Source: Paenibacillus agilis (GTDB taxonomy: Bacteria > Bacillota > Bacilli > Paenibacillales > Paenibacillaceae). Taken from it: 64,000 nucleotides of DNA. The first letter of the stretch is position 1; every line of letters starts with the position of its first letter. Both the position numbers and the translations under genes were made by a program. The stretch is taken from positions 496,001 to 560,000 of the forward strand of contig NZ_VNJK01000002.1 of NCBI RefSeq assembly GCF_007786455.1. Reading direction: 5' to 3'. Positions 44,478-56,638 of this stretch are shown piece by piece. A model generated the notes under the pieces. The model saw nothing but the letters and a program-made list of their open reading frames with translations, was not told the DNA's origin and did no database searches.

Positions 44478-46406
44478 CTAATCACTTCCTTCTTCAATCA
44501 ATTTAGACTGGGACAAATTATCCTTTTCCTCAAGATGACCCGCAGCATCTTCTTTGGTTGGGACAACAGCAGGCAGCGTAAAGGTAACCTGAGTTCCTTG
44601 CTCCCATTCCGAGTCAATCGTGATCGTACCGCCATGCACCCTTATAATTTCCCGGGCAATCGACAAGCCTAGTCCCGTACCGCCCATACCGCGCGAGCGA
44701 GCCTTGTCCACACGGTAAAAACGCTCGAAAATACGAGCAAGATCCTTCTTCGGAATGCCCATTCCATTGTCATCTACTGTCACTGCCACCATACTGCGAC
44801 CCTCTATCCAAGCTGCACGGAGACGGATCGTTCCATGATCAGGCGTATATTTAACCGCATTGGATAATACATTGTCCAATACTTGATCAATTTGATCACG
44901 ATCCATGACAAGTGATTCAATACCTGACTCTATTTCAAACCGGGCATCGATCCGCTTCTTGCGGAATTGGAACGAGAATCGATCCATGGCTTCATCCAGA
45001 AGCTCCGATACATCCGTTAGCTGCATCCGCAAGCTGGACTGCTTCGAATCCAAGCGTGATAAGTGCAACAAGTCGGTAACTAGACGAATCATTCGTTCTG
45101 TCTCATTGCGAATAACGCCAACGAAGCGTCCTGCTAATTCAGGCTCATCCAATGCCCCGTCATCCAACGCTTCCGTATAACTTTTAATCGTCGTAAGCGG
45201 TGTTCTAAGCTCATGAGATACATTGGCTACGAACTCCCGGCGTGACTGATCCAACTTCTCCTGTTCCGTTACATCGCGCAGGACAAAAATTGTACCCGTC
45301 GTCCCTTCACCACGACGATGAATAGGACTAAACGTTACCCGCAGTATCGATTCATGCTCTCCAGCTGCGCCACCTTCATCCATATAGGAACTATACGGCA
45401 GCAGCATCCAGTTCAATTGCCCTTCGATCTGCTTCTGTAATTCATCTGAGGAAATATTCAGCATTTCCGCAATATCCTTGCCTTCTGCATCGCATTCCTT
45501 CATCCCTAGAAGCTCACTAGCTCCTCTATTCATTAGAATGACTCTGCCCTGCTCATTCGTAGCAATTACGCCATCGCTCATATTTGTCAAAATGGAGGCT
45601 AGCTTCTCATTCTCTTCTTCATTTACACTAAGCGCCTCTTGGAGTCGCCTTGTCATGTAGTTGAAAGCCTCACTCAAGTGCCCAATTTCATCATTCCCAA
45701 GCACTGGAACCGTTCCTTCGAAGTTCCCTTCCGCTACTTTGGCCGCCTGACGAGTAACCTCCGTAATTGGCTGTGTAATCGTATGGGCGAGAATAATACC
45801 TAGTGCAGCCGTCAGACCAAGCGCAATAATCATGCCGGATAAAAAGATTTGATTGATCGAGTCTATCGTTTCATACAAATCTTCCATAGAAGCAACGATA
45901 TAAACGGCACCAACTACTCCTCCATCTGCAGAGTTGGCCATAATTGGCTTCGCCATAACCTTTTTTCGAACATTATGCTCGTCAATAATAGCCTCTTCAT
46001 TCTCTGGTATCCCTTGCAGGGAACGGCTAACGACGGTTTCCGTGTTTTTACGTCCAATGTAGCTGCGATTAGCTTGTACAGAGGTCGCTAACACTCGGCC
46101 TGTATCGTCGAGTACTTGGATCTCTACACCATTCATCGTAAATAACGTCTGCAAAATATTATTCAGTTCATCCCGCAGTTTCTGATCGGGTGTGCCTTCA
46201 TTCTCTTCCAGCTTGGGAGCTGCAAGAAGTTGTACGATGCTCGCCGTCTTATTTAGATCGTCTGTAAAATTGGTCGTAAACAAATCCTTCATCGTGCTGA
46301 TGAAATACACGCCGATCAACTGCATCGCAATAAGAATAAGCAGCACATAAATAATAATTAGCTTTGCCTGAATCGTACGAAAGAAACGACTCACCCATGC
46401 AACCAT
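44478..46406 (-). CDS. walK: sensor histidine kinase WalK
   Basis: 642 residues: helix (LIIIYVLLILIAMQLIGVYF), extracellular Cache-like domain (35-180), second helix, HAMP, PAS (about 265-370), HisKA with phosphorylated H in ANVSHELRTPLTT, and a C-terminal HATPase (NVLSNAVKYTPD, GMGGTGLGLSI). It controls essential wall hydrolase genes through WalR. Its ATG overlaps the walR TAA (TAATG) after GGAGG. Confidence 0.96.
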   Translation of the reverse strand: MVAWVSRFFRTIQAKLIIIYVLLILIAMQLIGVYFISTMKDLFTTNFTDDLNKTASIVQLLAAPKLEENEGTPDQKLRDELNNILQTLFTMNGVEIQVLDDTGRVLATSVQANRSYIGRKNTETVVSRSLQGIPENEEAIIDEHNVRKKVMAKPIMANSADGGVVGAVYIVASMEDLYETIDSINQIFLSGMIIALGLTAALGIILAHTITQPITEVTRQAAKVAEGNFEGTVPVLGNDEIGHLSEAFNYMTRRLQEALSVNEEENEKLASILTNMSDGVIATNEQGRVILMNRGASELLGMKECDAEGKDIAEMLNISSDELQKQIEGQLNWMLLPYSSYMDEGGAAGEHESILRVTFSPIHRRGEGTTGTIFVLRDVTEQEKLDQSRREFVANVSHELRTPLTTIKSYTEALDDGALDEPELAGRFVGVIRNETERMIRLVTDLLHLSRLDSKQSSLRMQLTDVSELLDEAMDRFSFQFRKKRIDARFEIESGIESLVMDRDQIDQVLDNVLSNAVKYTPDHGTIRLRAAWIEGRSMVAVTVDDNGMGIPKKDLARIFERFYRVDKARSRGMGGTGLGLSIAREIIRVHGGTITIDSEWEQGTQVTFTLPAVVPTKEDAAGHLEEKDNLSQSKLIEEGSD

Positions 46407-47131
46407 TAGAGTCCTCCGTTATTCGGATTACGCATCATATAACCAAGACCACGACGCGTAATAATATATTCGGGCTTGCTAGGATCATCTTCGATCTTCT
46501 CTCGCAGTCGACGTATCGTTACATCTACGGTGCGCACATCTCCGAAATATTCATAGCCCCATACCGCTTGCAATAAATGCTCACGCGTCATGACCTTGCC
46601 ATTATTCTTCACTAAATAGTACAGCAGTTCATACTCACGATGCGTAAGATCGAGTGCCTTCCCATTTTTATATACAAGATACATATCCGTATCGATCAAC
46701 AGCTCATGCAAACGAATGCCTTGCTTGTCCTGCGCATCTGCACCTGCTGCTTCAGCAGCCGGATCTGCCTTCTGGCGACGTAGATGTGCCTTTACTCGTG
46801 CGAGCAGTTCACGTGTGCTAAATGGTTTCGTCACATAATCATCAGCACCCATCTCCAGGCCTAACACTTTGTCCAGTTCCGTATCCTTTGCTGTCAGCAT
46901 AATGATTGGCATATGGCGATGCTGACGCACTTCACGACACACATCCATACCGTCTTTTCCTGGCAGCATCAAATCAAGCAGGATAAGATCTGGCTTCTCC
47001 GACAATGCCAGCTCTACCGCTTGGTTACCATCGAAAGCGCAGACGACTTCGTAGCCCTCTTTTTCTAAGTTGAATTTCAAAATATCCGCAATCGGCTGTT
47101 CATCATCCACGACTAATATTTTGCCGTACAT
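46406..47131 (-). CDS. walR: response regulator WalR
   Basis: About 241 residues, OmpR/PhoB family. The receiver domain contains the aspartate in [13 protein letters not shown]; the C-terminal winged helix ends with [29 protein letters not shown]. It binds TGTWAH-N5-TGTWAH direct repeats at wall-metabolism genes. The ATG at 47131 is preferred over GTG at 47140. Confidence 0.97.
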   Translation of the reverse strand: MYGKILVVDDEQPIADILKFNLEKEGYEVVCAFDGNQAVELALSEKPDLILLDLMLPGKDGMDVCREVRQHRHMPIIMLTAKDTELDKVLGLEMGADDYVTKPFSTRELLARVKAHLRRQKADPAAEAAGADAQDKQGIRLHELLIDTDMYLVYKNGKALDLTHREYELLYYLVKNNGKVMTREHLLQAVWGYEYFGDVRTVDVTIRRLREKIEDDPSKPEYIITRRGLGYMMRNPNNGGL

Positions 47132-47173
47132 GAACTCCACCTCACTTTAAATTCCATCGAATCTTATTCGTCT

Positions 47174-47182
47174 ATTGTAGCA
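47174..47182 (-). promoter_or_regulatory. extended -10 promoter of the wal operon
   Basis: TGCTACAAT on the minus strand, about 45 bases before walR. No clear -35. Confidence 0.5.
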
Positions 47183-47274
47183 TACTTCCTCTATTCCCCC
47201 GATAGCAAACGTTGGGCGTACAAGCAAACAAGCAACGTCCTATATTTCTGCTCAACGTTCTAAAACGTCAAAGA

Positions 47275-47313
47275 GGGACTGTTCCTTGTCACCTCCATGA
47301 CATGGAACAGCCC
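47275..47313 (-). terminator. terminator after M23 peptidase gene
   Basis: GGGGCTGTTCC pairs with GGAACAGTCCC around a 17-base loop, then TCTTTG; moderate strength. Confidence 0.65.
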
Positions 47314-47369
47314 CTGATTCGTTATACGACAACAGTCAAATCTTCTGATTCAATTCACTGCATACGTGA

Positions 47370-48905
47370 TTATAAATATTTAAGTGGGTTTTGCGGCTCT
47401 CCATCTTTTAGGATTTCGAAGTGCAAATGTGTCCCAGTAGAATTACCCGTGTTCCCCATCACACCGATGGACTGGCCCTGCTCAACAATGTCGCCTGCTT
47501 CAACACCAATGGAATCTAGATGCGCATACATCGTAACATATCCATTGCCGTGATCAACCATAATCACATTGCCGTAGCCATTTTTAACACCTGCAAAGGA
47601 TACTCTTCCTTCATCAGATGCCATAATCGTATGATCGCCTGACACGACATCGATGCCCTTATGCAAGCGGCCCCAACGTTGGCCGAAACCACTCGTTAAC
47701 ACAGGGGAGTGAACTGGATTAATAAAGTTACCCGTTCCTTCTCCTGAAACGACTTTCGTACCTTTAACGACAATTTTAGGAACAGACGGCTTAATAATCT
47801 CTTGACCTTGCCACTCTTCCTTCGTCATCATGCCATTGTCTTTAATAAGACGATAAGACATGCGCTTCAAGCCTTCCGTGCCTTCACGAATAACTTTAAC
47901 CTCACCAGCAGCCATTTCCGGATTCTCTTTCGTAATGACTTGTGGTTCTGTCACAATATACTCGCTGTATGCCTCCACCGTCTTCACCGTAAGCAATGGA
48001 TCTGGCTCCATCAAGTTTAATTGCTCACCAACCTCAAGGAAACCTTCTCCTACGTTCGGATTGTTACGGTAAATCGATTCAATCGATATGTCGTTTGCCT
48101 TAGCGATGGAAGCTACCGTATCGCCTTTCTTAACCGTATAGTTTCTCGGCCAAGCATTCCCTGTCGTTAACAGGGACATTGCTTCTTCCTCTTTAAGCAT
48201 CTTGCCCGGTTCTGTTTTAATTTCGTGCATGCTGACACGCTCACGGAGACTAACCGATTCTAGGCGAGACATCGCCTTGGTCGTCTTCTCCGAAGAAGAA
48301 GTTAAGGCAGTGACAGGCTTCACTTCATTAAGCCCAACCTCATACTTGCCCTTTACCTTATCCAAAATTCGCTCAGCTGTATCATAATCTTTCACAATAC
48401 CAACAGGCTTGCTGTTCACTTTTAATTGGACACCTGCTGCATAAGTAGTAAGATGCTTGTCCATTTTTCCAAGTGTCTCACTTGTTGCAACCTCTGGTTT
48501 ATATGCGATATGTTCCTCTGTACGAATCTTGCTTGTATCGAGCTTCATGATCGCATCAGGATGTTTAGCTTGAATATCATTTAAATACTTATCGTAGTAA
48601 CCGTCCAAGTCCGATTGACTAGCAACCGTCCCTATATATTGATTGTCGCTATATACATGAAGGTAAGGCAGTCGGTTCGCTTGTACATAAGATGTACCTC
48701 CCCAAATAGCTGCTCCAACGATGGCTGCACCACTAATCGTCATTATTACTTGCTTGCGAGATTGTTGCAGACGCGCTAGCAATGTTTGCTCTCTCATCTT
48801 GTTGCTCAGTGCAGTCGCCCATCGCTTCCAGCCAGTATGGGGTTGCTGAACATCGACGTTTTCTGTTGTCCCCTCATGCTGAGAATGATTGTTTGATGGT
48901 TTCAT
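47370..48905 (-). CDS. M23 peptidoglycan endopeptidase with LysM and G5 domains
   Basis: About 511 residues: cytoplasmic N-terminus, membrane helix (VIMTISGAAIVGAAIWGG), a mid-region, LysM (NYTVKKGDTVASIAKANDIS), G5 (AYSEYIVTEPQVITKENPEM) and a C-terminal M23 domain with HKGIDV and HLHFE zinc motifs. It should cut peptide cross-bridges of peptidoglycan while tethered to the membrane. The ATG at 48905 is preferred because AAGGAG lies six bases upstream. It neighbours the Wal regulator genes. Confidence 0.93.
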   Translation of the reverse strand: MKPSNNHSQHEGTTENVDVQQPHTGWKRWATALSNKMREQTLLARLQQSRKQVIMTISGAAIVGAAIWGGTSYVQANRLPYLHVYSDNQYIGTVASQSDLDGYYDKYLNDIQAKHPDAIMKLDTSKIRTEEHIAYKPEVATSETLGKMDKHLTTYAAGVQLKVNSKPVGIVKDYDTAERILDKVKGKYEVGLNEVKPVTALTSSSEKTTKAMSRLESVSLRERVSMHEIKTEPGKMLKEEEAMSLLTTGNAWPRNYTVKKGDTVASIAKANDISIESIYRNNPNVGEGFLEVGEQLNLMEPDPLLTVKTVEAYSEYIVTEPQVITKENPEMAAGEVKVIREGTEGLKRMSYRLIKDNGMMTKEEWQGQEIIKPSVPKIVVKGTKVVSGEGTGNFINPVHSPVLTSGFGQRWGRLHKGIDVVSGDHTIMASDEGRVSFAGVKNGYGNVIMVDHGNGYVTMYAHLDSIGVEAGDIVEQGQSIGVMGNTGNSTGTHLHFEILKDGEPQNPLKYL

Positions 48906-49247
48906 GCTTAGCTCCTTACTATTCATTCAAAATATGGACCGAATCTTTATCTGGTAATACGTTCGAATATAAAATGTTGTCTACTAGTAAATAGTTAACG
49001 ATTTGTCACCTTTTACAATGTAACATAGGTCAAAGTTGAGATGCAACCGACAGCATTGCCTCATTCAATTCGTTCACTAAATATCCACTACCTTCTTAGA
49101 CAGCCTGCGCTTAGATCAAAATGAACCTCCTTTTATATAAAAGGAGGCCCATATTACGAATATATTATGCATATATTCAGCACTTTTGAGGCAAAGTGCT
49201 CGCTTTTTTTCTGTCTCAATTCCAATTCAAATATGAACTTGCCAGAA
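48906..49247. other. intergenic region with a 22-base perfect palindrome
   Basis: At 49126-49147 a perfect 22-base palindrome with arms CCTCCTTTTAT and ATAAAAGGAGG lies downstream of the low-complexity gene. No T-tract follows on either strand, so it is not a standard terminator. The rest must contain the M23 peptidase promoter. Confidence 0.55.
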
Positions 49248-50135
49248 CTATTGTCGCTCAGCAGCTTCTCTATTGTTAGTACTGCTCTCATTAGCCTGTG
49301 CCTGCTGATTTTGCTTGCTGCTGCCGGTCAAAATCTCCCGCATTTGCTTATACTCTTCATCATTCAAATGCTTCGCTAATATTTGCTCCATTTCGATAAG
49401 CTCAGCAGCTGTTAATCCTTCTTCCATCAACGTAGATATACGCTGCCAATCATCAGCAGGAAGCTTCTTCATTAGCGTACTGAACAGCTTTTCCTTCGTC
49501 TGCTCCGTTAACTTGTCCTTACCTTCGACGATATCTTCAGGCGTAACTAATACACGGTTACCGGATTGTGCTGATTCGTTGATGCTGCCGCCCCATACTG
49601 GTAACGCATCATCCGAAGCTGACCCTTCCTGTCCAGGTGAACTGCCCCCTGGACGACTCTCGCCGGAAGGAGATGCTATAGAGCCTCCCGTAGAAGAACG
49701 TCCACCATTTGTTCCAACTTCATCAGCACTACCGCTGCGATCGTTACTGTTAGTACCATTAGTACCGTTATTACCCGATGCACCAGCTCTGTCTGTTCCA
49801 TTAGTATTACTCTGCCCCGTTTCCTGATCGCGCGTTGCCCCTTGCGGAGTCTGAGTTACCGTATGATTAGGAGACTGCTCACTTTGCAGGGCGGTTCCAC
49901 GTGTATCATCTATACGGTCGACGGGTGATTCTGATTGTGCCCCACTCCATAAGCTGCCCCATAGTGACATGGCCGTTAGTGGCTTTTTATCAATAGGCAG
50001 CTGAAACTGTTGAATCGTCGTCTGCAAATACTGGTCGACAACCAGTGCGGTTGTTCCAATTGTCAATAAGCTTGTTATCACACTAATAACGATAAATGCC
50101 GCCAACATCCTTAACCAGCGAATGAAAAATCGCAT
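49248..50135 (-). CDS. membrane-anchored low-complexity protein of unknown function
   Basis: 295 residues: a basic start, one membrane helix (AAFIVISVITSLLTIGTTALVV), then an extracellular Ser/Gly/Asn/Thr-rich linker (about 80-190) and a helical C-domain rich in Glu/Lys (LTEQTKEKLFSTLMKK ... GLTAAELIEMEQILAKHL). GAAGGAG precedes the ATG. It lies between purA and the M23 peptidase. A wall-spanning spacer plus binding domain is plausible but not proven. Confidence 0.7.
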   Translation of the reverse strand: MRFFIRWLRMLAAFIVISVITSLLTIGTTALVVDQYLQTTIQQFQLPIDKKPLTAMSLWGSLWSGAQSESPVDRIDDTRGTALQSEQSPNHTVTQTPQGATRDQETGQSNTNGTDRAGASGNNGTNGTNSNDRSGSADEVGTNGGRSSTGGSIASPSGESRPGGSSPGQEGSASDDALPVWGGSINESAQSGNRVLVTPEDIVEGKDKLTEQTKEKLFSTLMKKLPADDWQRISTLMEEGLTAAELIEMEQILAKHLNDEEYKQMREILTGSSKQNQQAQANESSTNNREAAERQ

Positions 50136-50292
50136 ATGTTCCTATCTCCTTCCGTATCCTTCACGCTCACAATGCCTCTGTCAGCTGCATTCGGAAGAAG
50201 ATCGTGATGTAGCACCAACTATGACTGGTGGGCTGACTAGACTAGGCAATACTTCTTAGTATCGCCCATCGACCTAGCATTTATGCGCAATC

Positions 50293-50340
50293 AAAAAGCG
50301 CCCCATCCTCACTGCATGTGCAGTAAGAACAGGACGCCCT
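50293..50340 (-). terminator. intrinsic terminator of purA
   Basis: An ACTGCA/TGCAGT core with TCCT/AGGA and outer GC pairs, followed by CTTTTTG on the minus strand. Confidence 0.75.
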
Positions 50341-50363
50341 AGAACGAACTATTAATGATTCAA

Positions 50364-51686
<1,323 letters not shown>

Positions 51687-51739
51687 TCACTGCTTCGATC
51701 CATGTTGTTATCTTGTTAGCGATCAAAGTCAGCAATCCA

Positions 51740-51768
51740 AGTGTAGCAGTCTGAGCGAACAAAGTCAA
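51740..51768 (-). promoter_or_regulatory. purA promoter
   Basis: TTGACT (51763-51768) and TACACT (51740-51745) are separated by 17 bases, with a TGC extension before the -10. Confidence 0.8.
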
Positions 51769-51772
51769 CGTG

Positions 51773-51816
51773 AAAAACGAACATTAAACATATACGAATC
51801 ATGATTGTTCGGAATA
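51773..51816. promoter_or_regulatory. two inverted PurBoxes upstream of purA
   Basis: AAAAACGAACATT (51773-51785) and ATTGTTCGGAATA (51804-51816) each match 12 of 13 positions of the PurBox AWWWCCGAACWWT, in opposite orientation and 18 bases apart. This is the PurR control layout of Gram-positive purA genes. Confidence 0.75.
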
Positions 51817-51845
51817 TTGTCCAATATTGTCAAACAAGACAAGAA

Positions 51846-51903
51846 GACCGCTGCCATTCTATACAAATAAGCAAATGCCCTTGTATAGGAATGTACAGCG
51901 GTC
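51846..51903 (-). terminator. terminator after dnaB
   Basis: GACCGCTG/CAGCGGTC with further pairs (CCTATACAA/TTGTATAG) forms a long hairpin; T-tract TTCTTG is only moderate. Confidence 0.65.
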
Positions 51904-51943
51904 TCCCCACCAACTGAAGCTCAAGCGGCATTTATCAGCTTTA

Positions 51944-53299
51944 TTATCCCGCATAAGGATCAGCATGATTCCGCTCGTAGCTTACGAATTTATTGAAATT
52001 TTTGAGAAACACCAATTCGACCGTACCAACGGGCCCATTACGCTGCTTTGCAATAATGATCTCAATGATGTTCTTCTTCTCGGATTCTTTATCGTAGTAA
52101 TCGTCACGATACAGGAACGCAACGATATCGGCATCCTGCTCAATGGAACCCGATTCACGAAGGTCAGACATCATCGGACGCTTATCTTGGCGCTGCTCTA
52201 CCCCACGACTAAGCTGAGATAGTGCGATAACGGGAACTTCCAGCTCACGTGCAATCATCTTGAGCGTACGGGAAATTTCGGATACTTCCTGCTGACGGTT
52301 CTCCCCTGCCTTACCACGACCTGAAATAAGCTGCAAGTAATCAATGAGAATCATCCCAAGGCCGTGTTCTTTCTTCAAACGGCGGCACTTGGCACGAATA
52401 TCCGCAACCGTTATCCCTGGTGTATCATCGATGAAGATTTGTGCTTCGGACAACGAAGCAATCGACATCGTCAGCTTCTCCCAATCATCATCTTCCAGCT
52501 TACCGCTGCGCAAGCGAGTTGCGTCTACATTAGATTCCGCACAGATCATACGCTGCACAAGCTGTGCGGCAGACATCTCTAGACTAAAAATAGCGACAGT
52601 CTCCTTGGCACGAACTCCAACGTTCTGCGCTACATTCAGTGCGAACGCGGTCTTACCAACGGATGGACGAGCCGCTACAATAATCAAGTCACTGCGTTGG
52701 AATCCGGACGTCATCTTGTCCAAATCCGTAAATCCAGATGGAATACCTGTCGTGCCTTCCGCCTGTTCCGATAGCATTTCCACTCGATCAAAGACTTCCA
52801 TAAGTACATCTTTAATCGCAATGAAGCCGCTGGAAGAACGACGATTCGATATTTCTAAAATACGACGTTCCGCATCACTTAAGAGTGCGCCAATATTGTC
52901 CTCGCCTGTATATCCTTCGCTAGCAATCTGGGTTGCTGTGCGAATAAGGCGACGAAGCATTGATTTCTCTTCAATAATTTGCGCGTAGTAGTCCACATTC
53001 GCAGCCGTTGGAACTGCGTTAGCCAGCTGTGACAAATAGGATACGTTTCCGATGTCATCAAGCTGATTCTTCGATTGAAGCTTCGCAGCCAACGTGACGA
53101 TATCGATCGGCTGGCCTTCTTCGCCCAGCTCGATCATCGCCTCATATATAATTTGGTGGGCAGGCTGATAGAAGTCCTCAGCCTGCACCCGCTCCATTGA
53201 TGTAATTAATGCCTCAGATTGCAGCAAGATTGCACCGAGCACGGCTTGCTCGGCTTCAGCATGCTGCGGTGGAACACGATCGACTTGAAAGTCGTTCAT
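51944..53299 (-). CDS. dnaB: replicative DNA helicase DnaB (DnaC in Bacillus)
   Basis: 451 residues. N-terminal helical domain (PPQHAEAEQAVLGAI) and RecA-like ATPase domain with Walker A ARPSVGKT, LEMSAAQLVQRM and IDYLQLI. Hexameric helicase at the replication fork. AGGAG precedes the ATG. It follows rplI by one base, so the genes share a transcript. Confidence 0.97.
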   Translation of the reverse strand: MNDFQVDRVPPQHAEAEQAVLGAILLQSEALITSMERVQAEDFYQPAHQIIYEAMIELGEEGQPIDIVTLAAKLQSKNQLDDIGNVSYLSQLANAVPTAANVDYYAQIIEEKSMLRRLIRTATQIASEGYTGEDNIGALLSDAERRILEISNRRSSSGFIAIKDVLMEVFDRVEMLSEQAEGTTGIPSGFTDLDKMTSGFQRSDLIIVAARPSVGKTAFALNVAQNVGVRAKETVAIFSLEMSAAQLVQRMICAESNVDATRLRSGKLEDDDWEKLTMSIASLSEAQIFIDDTPGITVADIRAKCRRLKKEHGLGMILIDYLQLISGRGKAGENRQQEVSEISRTLKMIARELEVPVIALSQLSRGVEQRQDKRPMMSDLRESGSIEQDADIVAFLYRDDYYDKESEKKNIIEIIIAKQRNGPVGTVELVFLKNFNKFVSYERNHADPYAG

Positions 53300-53300
53300 C

Positions 53301-53744
53301 TTACTCCTCCGTTACATGAACCTTTAACGTTCCACGCACTTCAGGATGCAGCTTCACCGTAACATTGCTGTATCCCAGTGAGCGAATTGGTTCTGCTAAT
53401 TCAATTTTACGTTTGTCGATCTTGACGTTCATTTTTTGCATCGCTTCCGCAATTTGCTTAGATGTTATAGCTCCAAATAGACGGCCGCCTTCACCAGCCT
53501 TCGTCTTAATGACTACTGTCATCTCTCCCAGCTTCGCTGCAAGCGCCTCAGCATCTAACTTCTCTTGCTCTTTGCGCTTATCTTCCGATTTCTGCTGCTG
53601 TTCGAGCGTCTTCAGATTGCCATCTGTCGCTGGACGACCTAAACCTCGCGGAATAAGAAAGTTCAGCGCGTACCCTTCAGATACTTCCTTTACTTGTCCC
53701 TTTTTTCCTTGTCCTTTGACGTCTTGCAGCAATATGACCTTCAT
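53301..53744 (-). CDS. rplI: 50S ribosomal protein L9
   Basis: 147 residues with the L9 signature ([27 protein letters not shown]), the central helix and the C-terminal domain. Its ATG overlaps the gdpP stop by four bases. Confidence 0.97.
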   Translation of the reverse strand: MKVILLQDVKGQGKKGQVKEVSEGYALNFLIPRGLGRPATDGNLKTLEQQQKSEDKRKEQEKLDAEALAAKLGEMTVVIKTKAGEGGRLFGAITSKQIAEAMQKMNVKIDKRKIELAEPIRSLGYSNVTVKLHPEVRGTLKVHVTEE

Positions 53745-55702
53745 TCGAACAACCCCTCTTCTGTTTCGATTTCTGCTAGCACCTGTTTCAGCTGCTTTTG
53801 TGCTTCATCCAGTGTGCATTGCAATTGTACGGCCGCATTCGTCAGATGCCCGCCTCCGCCAAGTCGCTCCATAACAACTTGAACGTTCATCTGTCCGAGC
53901 GAGCGTGCGCTTATAGCGATATAGCCATCTGGACGCTCACTAATGACGAAAGACGCCAATACACCTGTCATATTTAACAGCGTATCAGCTACTTGTGCGA
54001 TCAGCAACTGAGAAAATTTGCGGCCAGGCTCTGTCACCGCGATCGCAATATGATCATAGTACATTTCCGCGTGGCGAATAATTTCTGCCTTTTCAATATA
54101 CTCTTTCAGGTCTTCTTTCAGCATGCGCTGAATGAGCGCTGTATCCGCACCATGGCGGCGCAAGAAGCTAGCCGCATCGAATGTTCGAGATCCGGTACGA
54201 AGCGAGAAATGCTTCGTATCTACCGTAATACCGGCTAACAACGCTGTCGATTCCAACACACTCAAATGGAGACGATTATGGATGTACTGCAGCAGCTCTG
54301 TTACAAGCTCTGCTGTAGAGGATGCATACGGCTCCAAATATACAAGCACCGCATCAGATATAAACTCCTCGCCTCTGCGATGATGATCGATAATAACGAT
54401 CCGGTCCGTTGCTTGCAGCAGCCTTGGCTCTTCCACCATCGAAGCCTTATGCGTATCGACGACGATAACCAAGCTGTCATCCGTCGCCATCTCCAACGCC
54501 TCTTGCTTTGAAATAAAGCGTGACCACAGCAGCTCATCCTTCTTTAACTCCGCCACTAAGCGATCAATCGAAGGATTGCTCTCCTCCAGCACGATGTACG
54601 CTTCCGTTTCCATCATGCGGCACGCGTTCAGCACACCAATCGCTGACCCGACTGAATCCGTGTCGGGATTGCGGTGTCCCATAATGAACACCGCATCGCT
54701 CTGGCGAATGAAATCGCGCAGCGCATGAGCAATGACGCGAGCGCGCACGCGCGTCCGCTTCTCTACGGCGTTGGACTTCCCGCCATAGAAGGACAGCCGC
54801 TGGCCGACCCGCACAGCTACTTGGTCGCCGCCGCGGCCCAGCGCAATATCCAAGCTCGATTGCGCCAATTGCCCAAGCTCTACGATGGATTCCAGCCCCG
54901 CCGCAAAGCCCATGCTTAGCGTCACCGGCAGCTTGCTCTCCATCGTCAACTCTCGCACCTCGTCCAGTACAACGAAGCGCGTCTGCTCAAGTGCTTTTAG
55001 CGTCTGTACGTCCATGACCATGAACTGACGCTCGGAAGACAGCCGCTTCATCAGAATACCGTTCTCAACAGCCCACTCTGTAAGATGAGCAACGACTTTG
55101 GCTAATAAGCCTGCTCGCTGCTGATCATCCAAACCTTGCATCGACTCTTCCAAATTATCAAGCACGACGATACCAACAGCCATACGCTCGCCTTCATAAC
55201 GAGCACGAAGCGCCGCCATTTCAGATATGTCTGTAAAGTAAATAAGACGCTCTTCTGAGACAACCTGAACTTGAAGCAATCGTCCACCCATCTCAAGCTC
55301 GATCGGCAAATGTTTATCTTTGTGAAGACTCAGCTTCGGAAATACCTCTTCGAGACGTTCTCCAACGAGGCTGCCGTCACCTTTCAACACTTCTACATAT
55401 CGGTTGCTCCACTCAATTACCCGCTGATCACTGTACAGGACAATACCATAAGGCAGCTCTGTTACCGCATCATCTACGGACCGCTTCACACGCAATCCAA
55501 GTGTAGATAAATAAGCTTCCATCTCCGCCCGGAAATTGCGCTCAGCAGCCAGCGTAATAAAAAGTAGTGCAGCAAAGCCGATAAATCCTAGAAATCCAAT
55601 TATCCAATTGTAATAAGCGACAACGAGAGTTAACACAAGCACATAAAGCATTGACCAGCTGTTATGCCTTGCAAACCAGCGTTGAAACCATATTTTCGGC
55701 AT
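53741..55702 (-). CDS. gdpP: c-di-AMP phosphodiesterase GdpP
   Basis: 653 residues: two membrane helices (17-60), a PAS-like domain, a degenerate GGDEF domain and a DHH/DHHA1 phosphodiesterase ([40 protein letters not shown]). It hydrolyses the messenger c-di-AMP and thereby affects wall stress, potassium handling and beta-lactam tolerance. Encoded between a DUF2232 membrane protein and L9, the usual Bacillales order. Confidence 0.95.
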   Translation of the reverse strand: MPKIWFQRWFARHNSWSMLYVLVLTLVVAYYNWIIGFLGFIGFAALLFITLAAERNFRAEMEAYLSTLGLRVKRSVDDAVTELPYGIVLYSDQRVIEWSNRYVEVLKGDGSLVGERLEEVFPKLSLHKDKHLPIELEMGGRLLQVQVVSEERLIYFTDISEMAALRARYEGERMAVGIVVLDNLEESMQGLDDQQRAGLLAKVVAHLTEWAVENGILMKRLSSERQFMVMDVQTLKALEQTRFVVLDEVRELTMESKLPVTLSMGFAAGLESIVELGQLAQSSLDIALGRGGDQVAVRVGQRLSFYGGKSNAVEKRTRVRARVIAHALRDFIRQSDAVFIMGHRNPDTDSVGSAIGVLNACRMMETEAYIVLEESNPSIDRLVAELKKDELLWSRFISKQEALEMATDDSLVIVVDTHKASMVEEPRLLQATDRIVIIDHHRRGEEFISDAVLVYLEPYASSTAELVTELLQYIHNRLHLSVLESTALLAGITVDTKHFSLRTGSRTFDAASFLRRHGADTALIQRMLKEDLKEYIEKAEIIRHAEMYYDHIAIAVTEPGRKFSQLLIAQVADTLLNMTGVLASFVISERPDGYIAISARSLGQMNVQVVMERLGGGGHLTNAAVQLQCTLDEAQKQLKQVLAEIETEEGLFE

Positions 55703-55712
55703 CGATACTCCC

Positions 55713-56633
55713 CTATTGCTTTGGTCTAGAGACTGCTTGGCGCAGTGGAAACGCCATATCTATAATGCCGACAAGTCGGCAAATATATTGAAACGGCGGG
55801 AAAATGACGACAAGTATCGTTAATGTTACAGGTAAAGCTCGTTTCCAACCCTTGAAATCCGCATAGAAGAACAAGAATGATACACCTTGTACGATAAAGG
55901 CTACTTGTAAAATTTCATACAAGTTAACGATGACTAAAGTAAGGAATGAACCTGCTTCTTTCACGATAACCAGCTCAAGGATCATAGCAATCAAGTAATA
56001 CCAGAGCAGAGATTTCGGCAGCATCCAGTACTTAACTGGCTTCATTCGCTGTACCGAAACACCTTGTGCTGTTAGCAGTCTGCGGCTAAGTGCATACGTA
56101 ATAGCACCTATATAAATAGCACCCGCAATTAGCAATGACGGTAGTCTCATACTAATGTATGCAACCTGTTCATCAACAGACGGCATATTCGGCATGACAA
56201 CGCCCATCTCAGCAGCCAACTTCTGATACTGCGTAAGATACTCATGTAAGTACGTGGTAATATCGACTTGGAACAAATAACTTGTAAGCCCTAATGCCAA
56301 TAAAGACTCAATTAAAAAAGCCAATGTTCCGCCTACAAATACAGACCATCCCGTCCGCTGGCGCTTGAATAGAAAGCCCATTACGATAGCAGGGATAATA
56401 AAATACAGGGAAATAAGTACAACGATAGAGCCAATGGGCTGTAACAGTAAAAATACGATGAGCAGCACTGCAGCTACACATGCCATAAATGCAGCCGTTG
56501 ATAACGTCGTAAATAATACGACAAACGGTATAGCAACAAAGCTCATCGTGATCGGTTGCATCAGCGTCCCAAACGATAGCAGCAGCACAAGTGCAGCAAC
56601 TGCCCATCCAAGCGCCGTCCAGCGATTATTCAA
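55713..56633 (-). CDS. DUF2232 (YybS-like) membrane protein
   Basis: About 306 residues and eight hydrophobic segments, matching DUF2232. The TTG at 56633 follows AGAGGTGA by five bases; a GTG at 56642 overlaps the previous stop. Family position upstream of gdpP is conserved; function unknown. Confidence 0.85.
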   Translation of the reverse strand: MNNRWTALGWAVAALVLLLSFGTLMQPITMSFVAIPFVVLFTTLSTAAFMACVAAVLLIVFLLLQPIGSIVVLISLYFIIPAIVMGFLFKRQRTGWSVFVGGTLAFLIESLLALGLTSYLFQVDITTYLHEYLTQYQKLAAEMGVVMPNMPSVDEQVAYISMRLPSLLIAGAIYIGAITYALSRRLLTAQGVSVQRMKPVKYWMLPKSLLWYYLIAMILELVIVKEAGSFLTLVIVNLYEILQVAFIVQGVSFLFFYADFKGWKRALPVTLTILVVIFPPFQYICRLVGIIDMAFPLRQAVSRPKQ

Positions 56634-56638
56634 GATGT

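Noticed and set aside
52344-52988. 214-codon plus-strand frame inside dnaB
   Set aside because: It is a shadow of the dnaB coding sequence with Ser/Arg-rich nonsense content.
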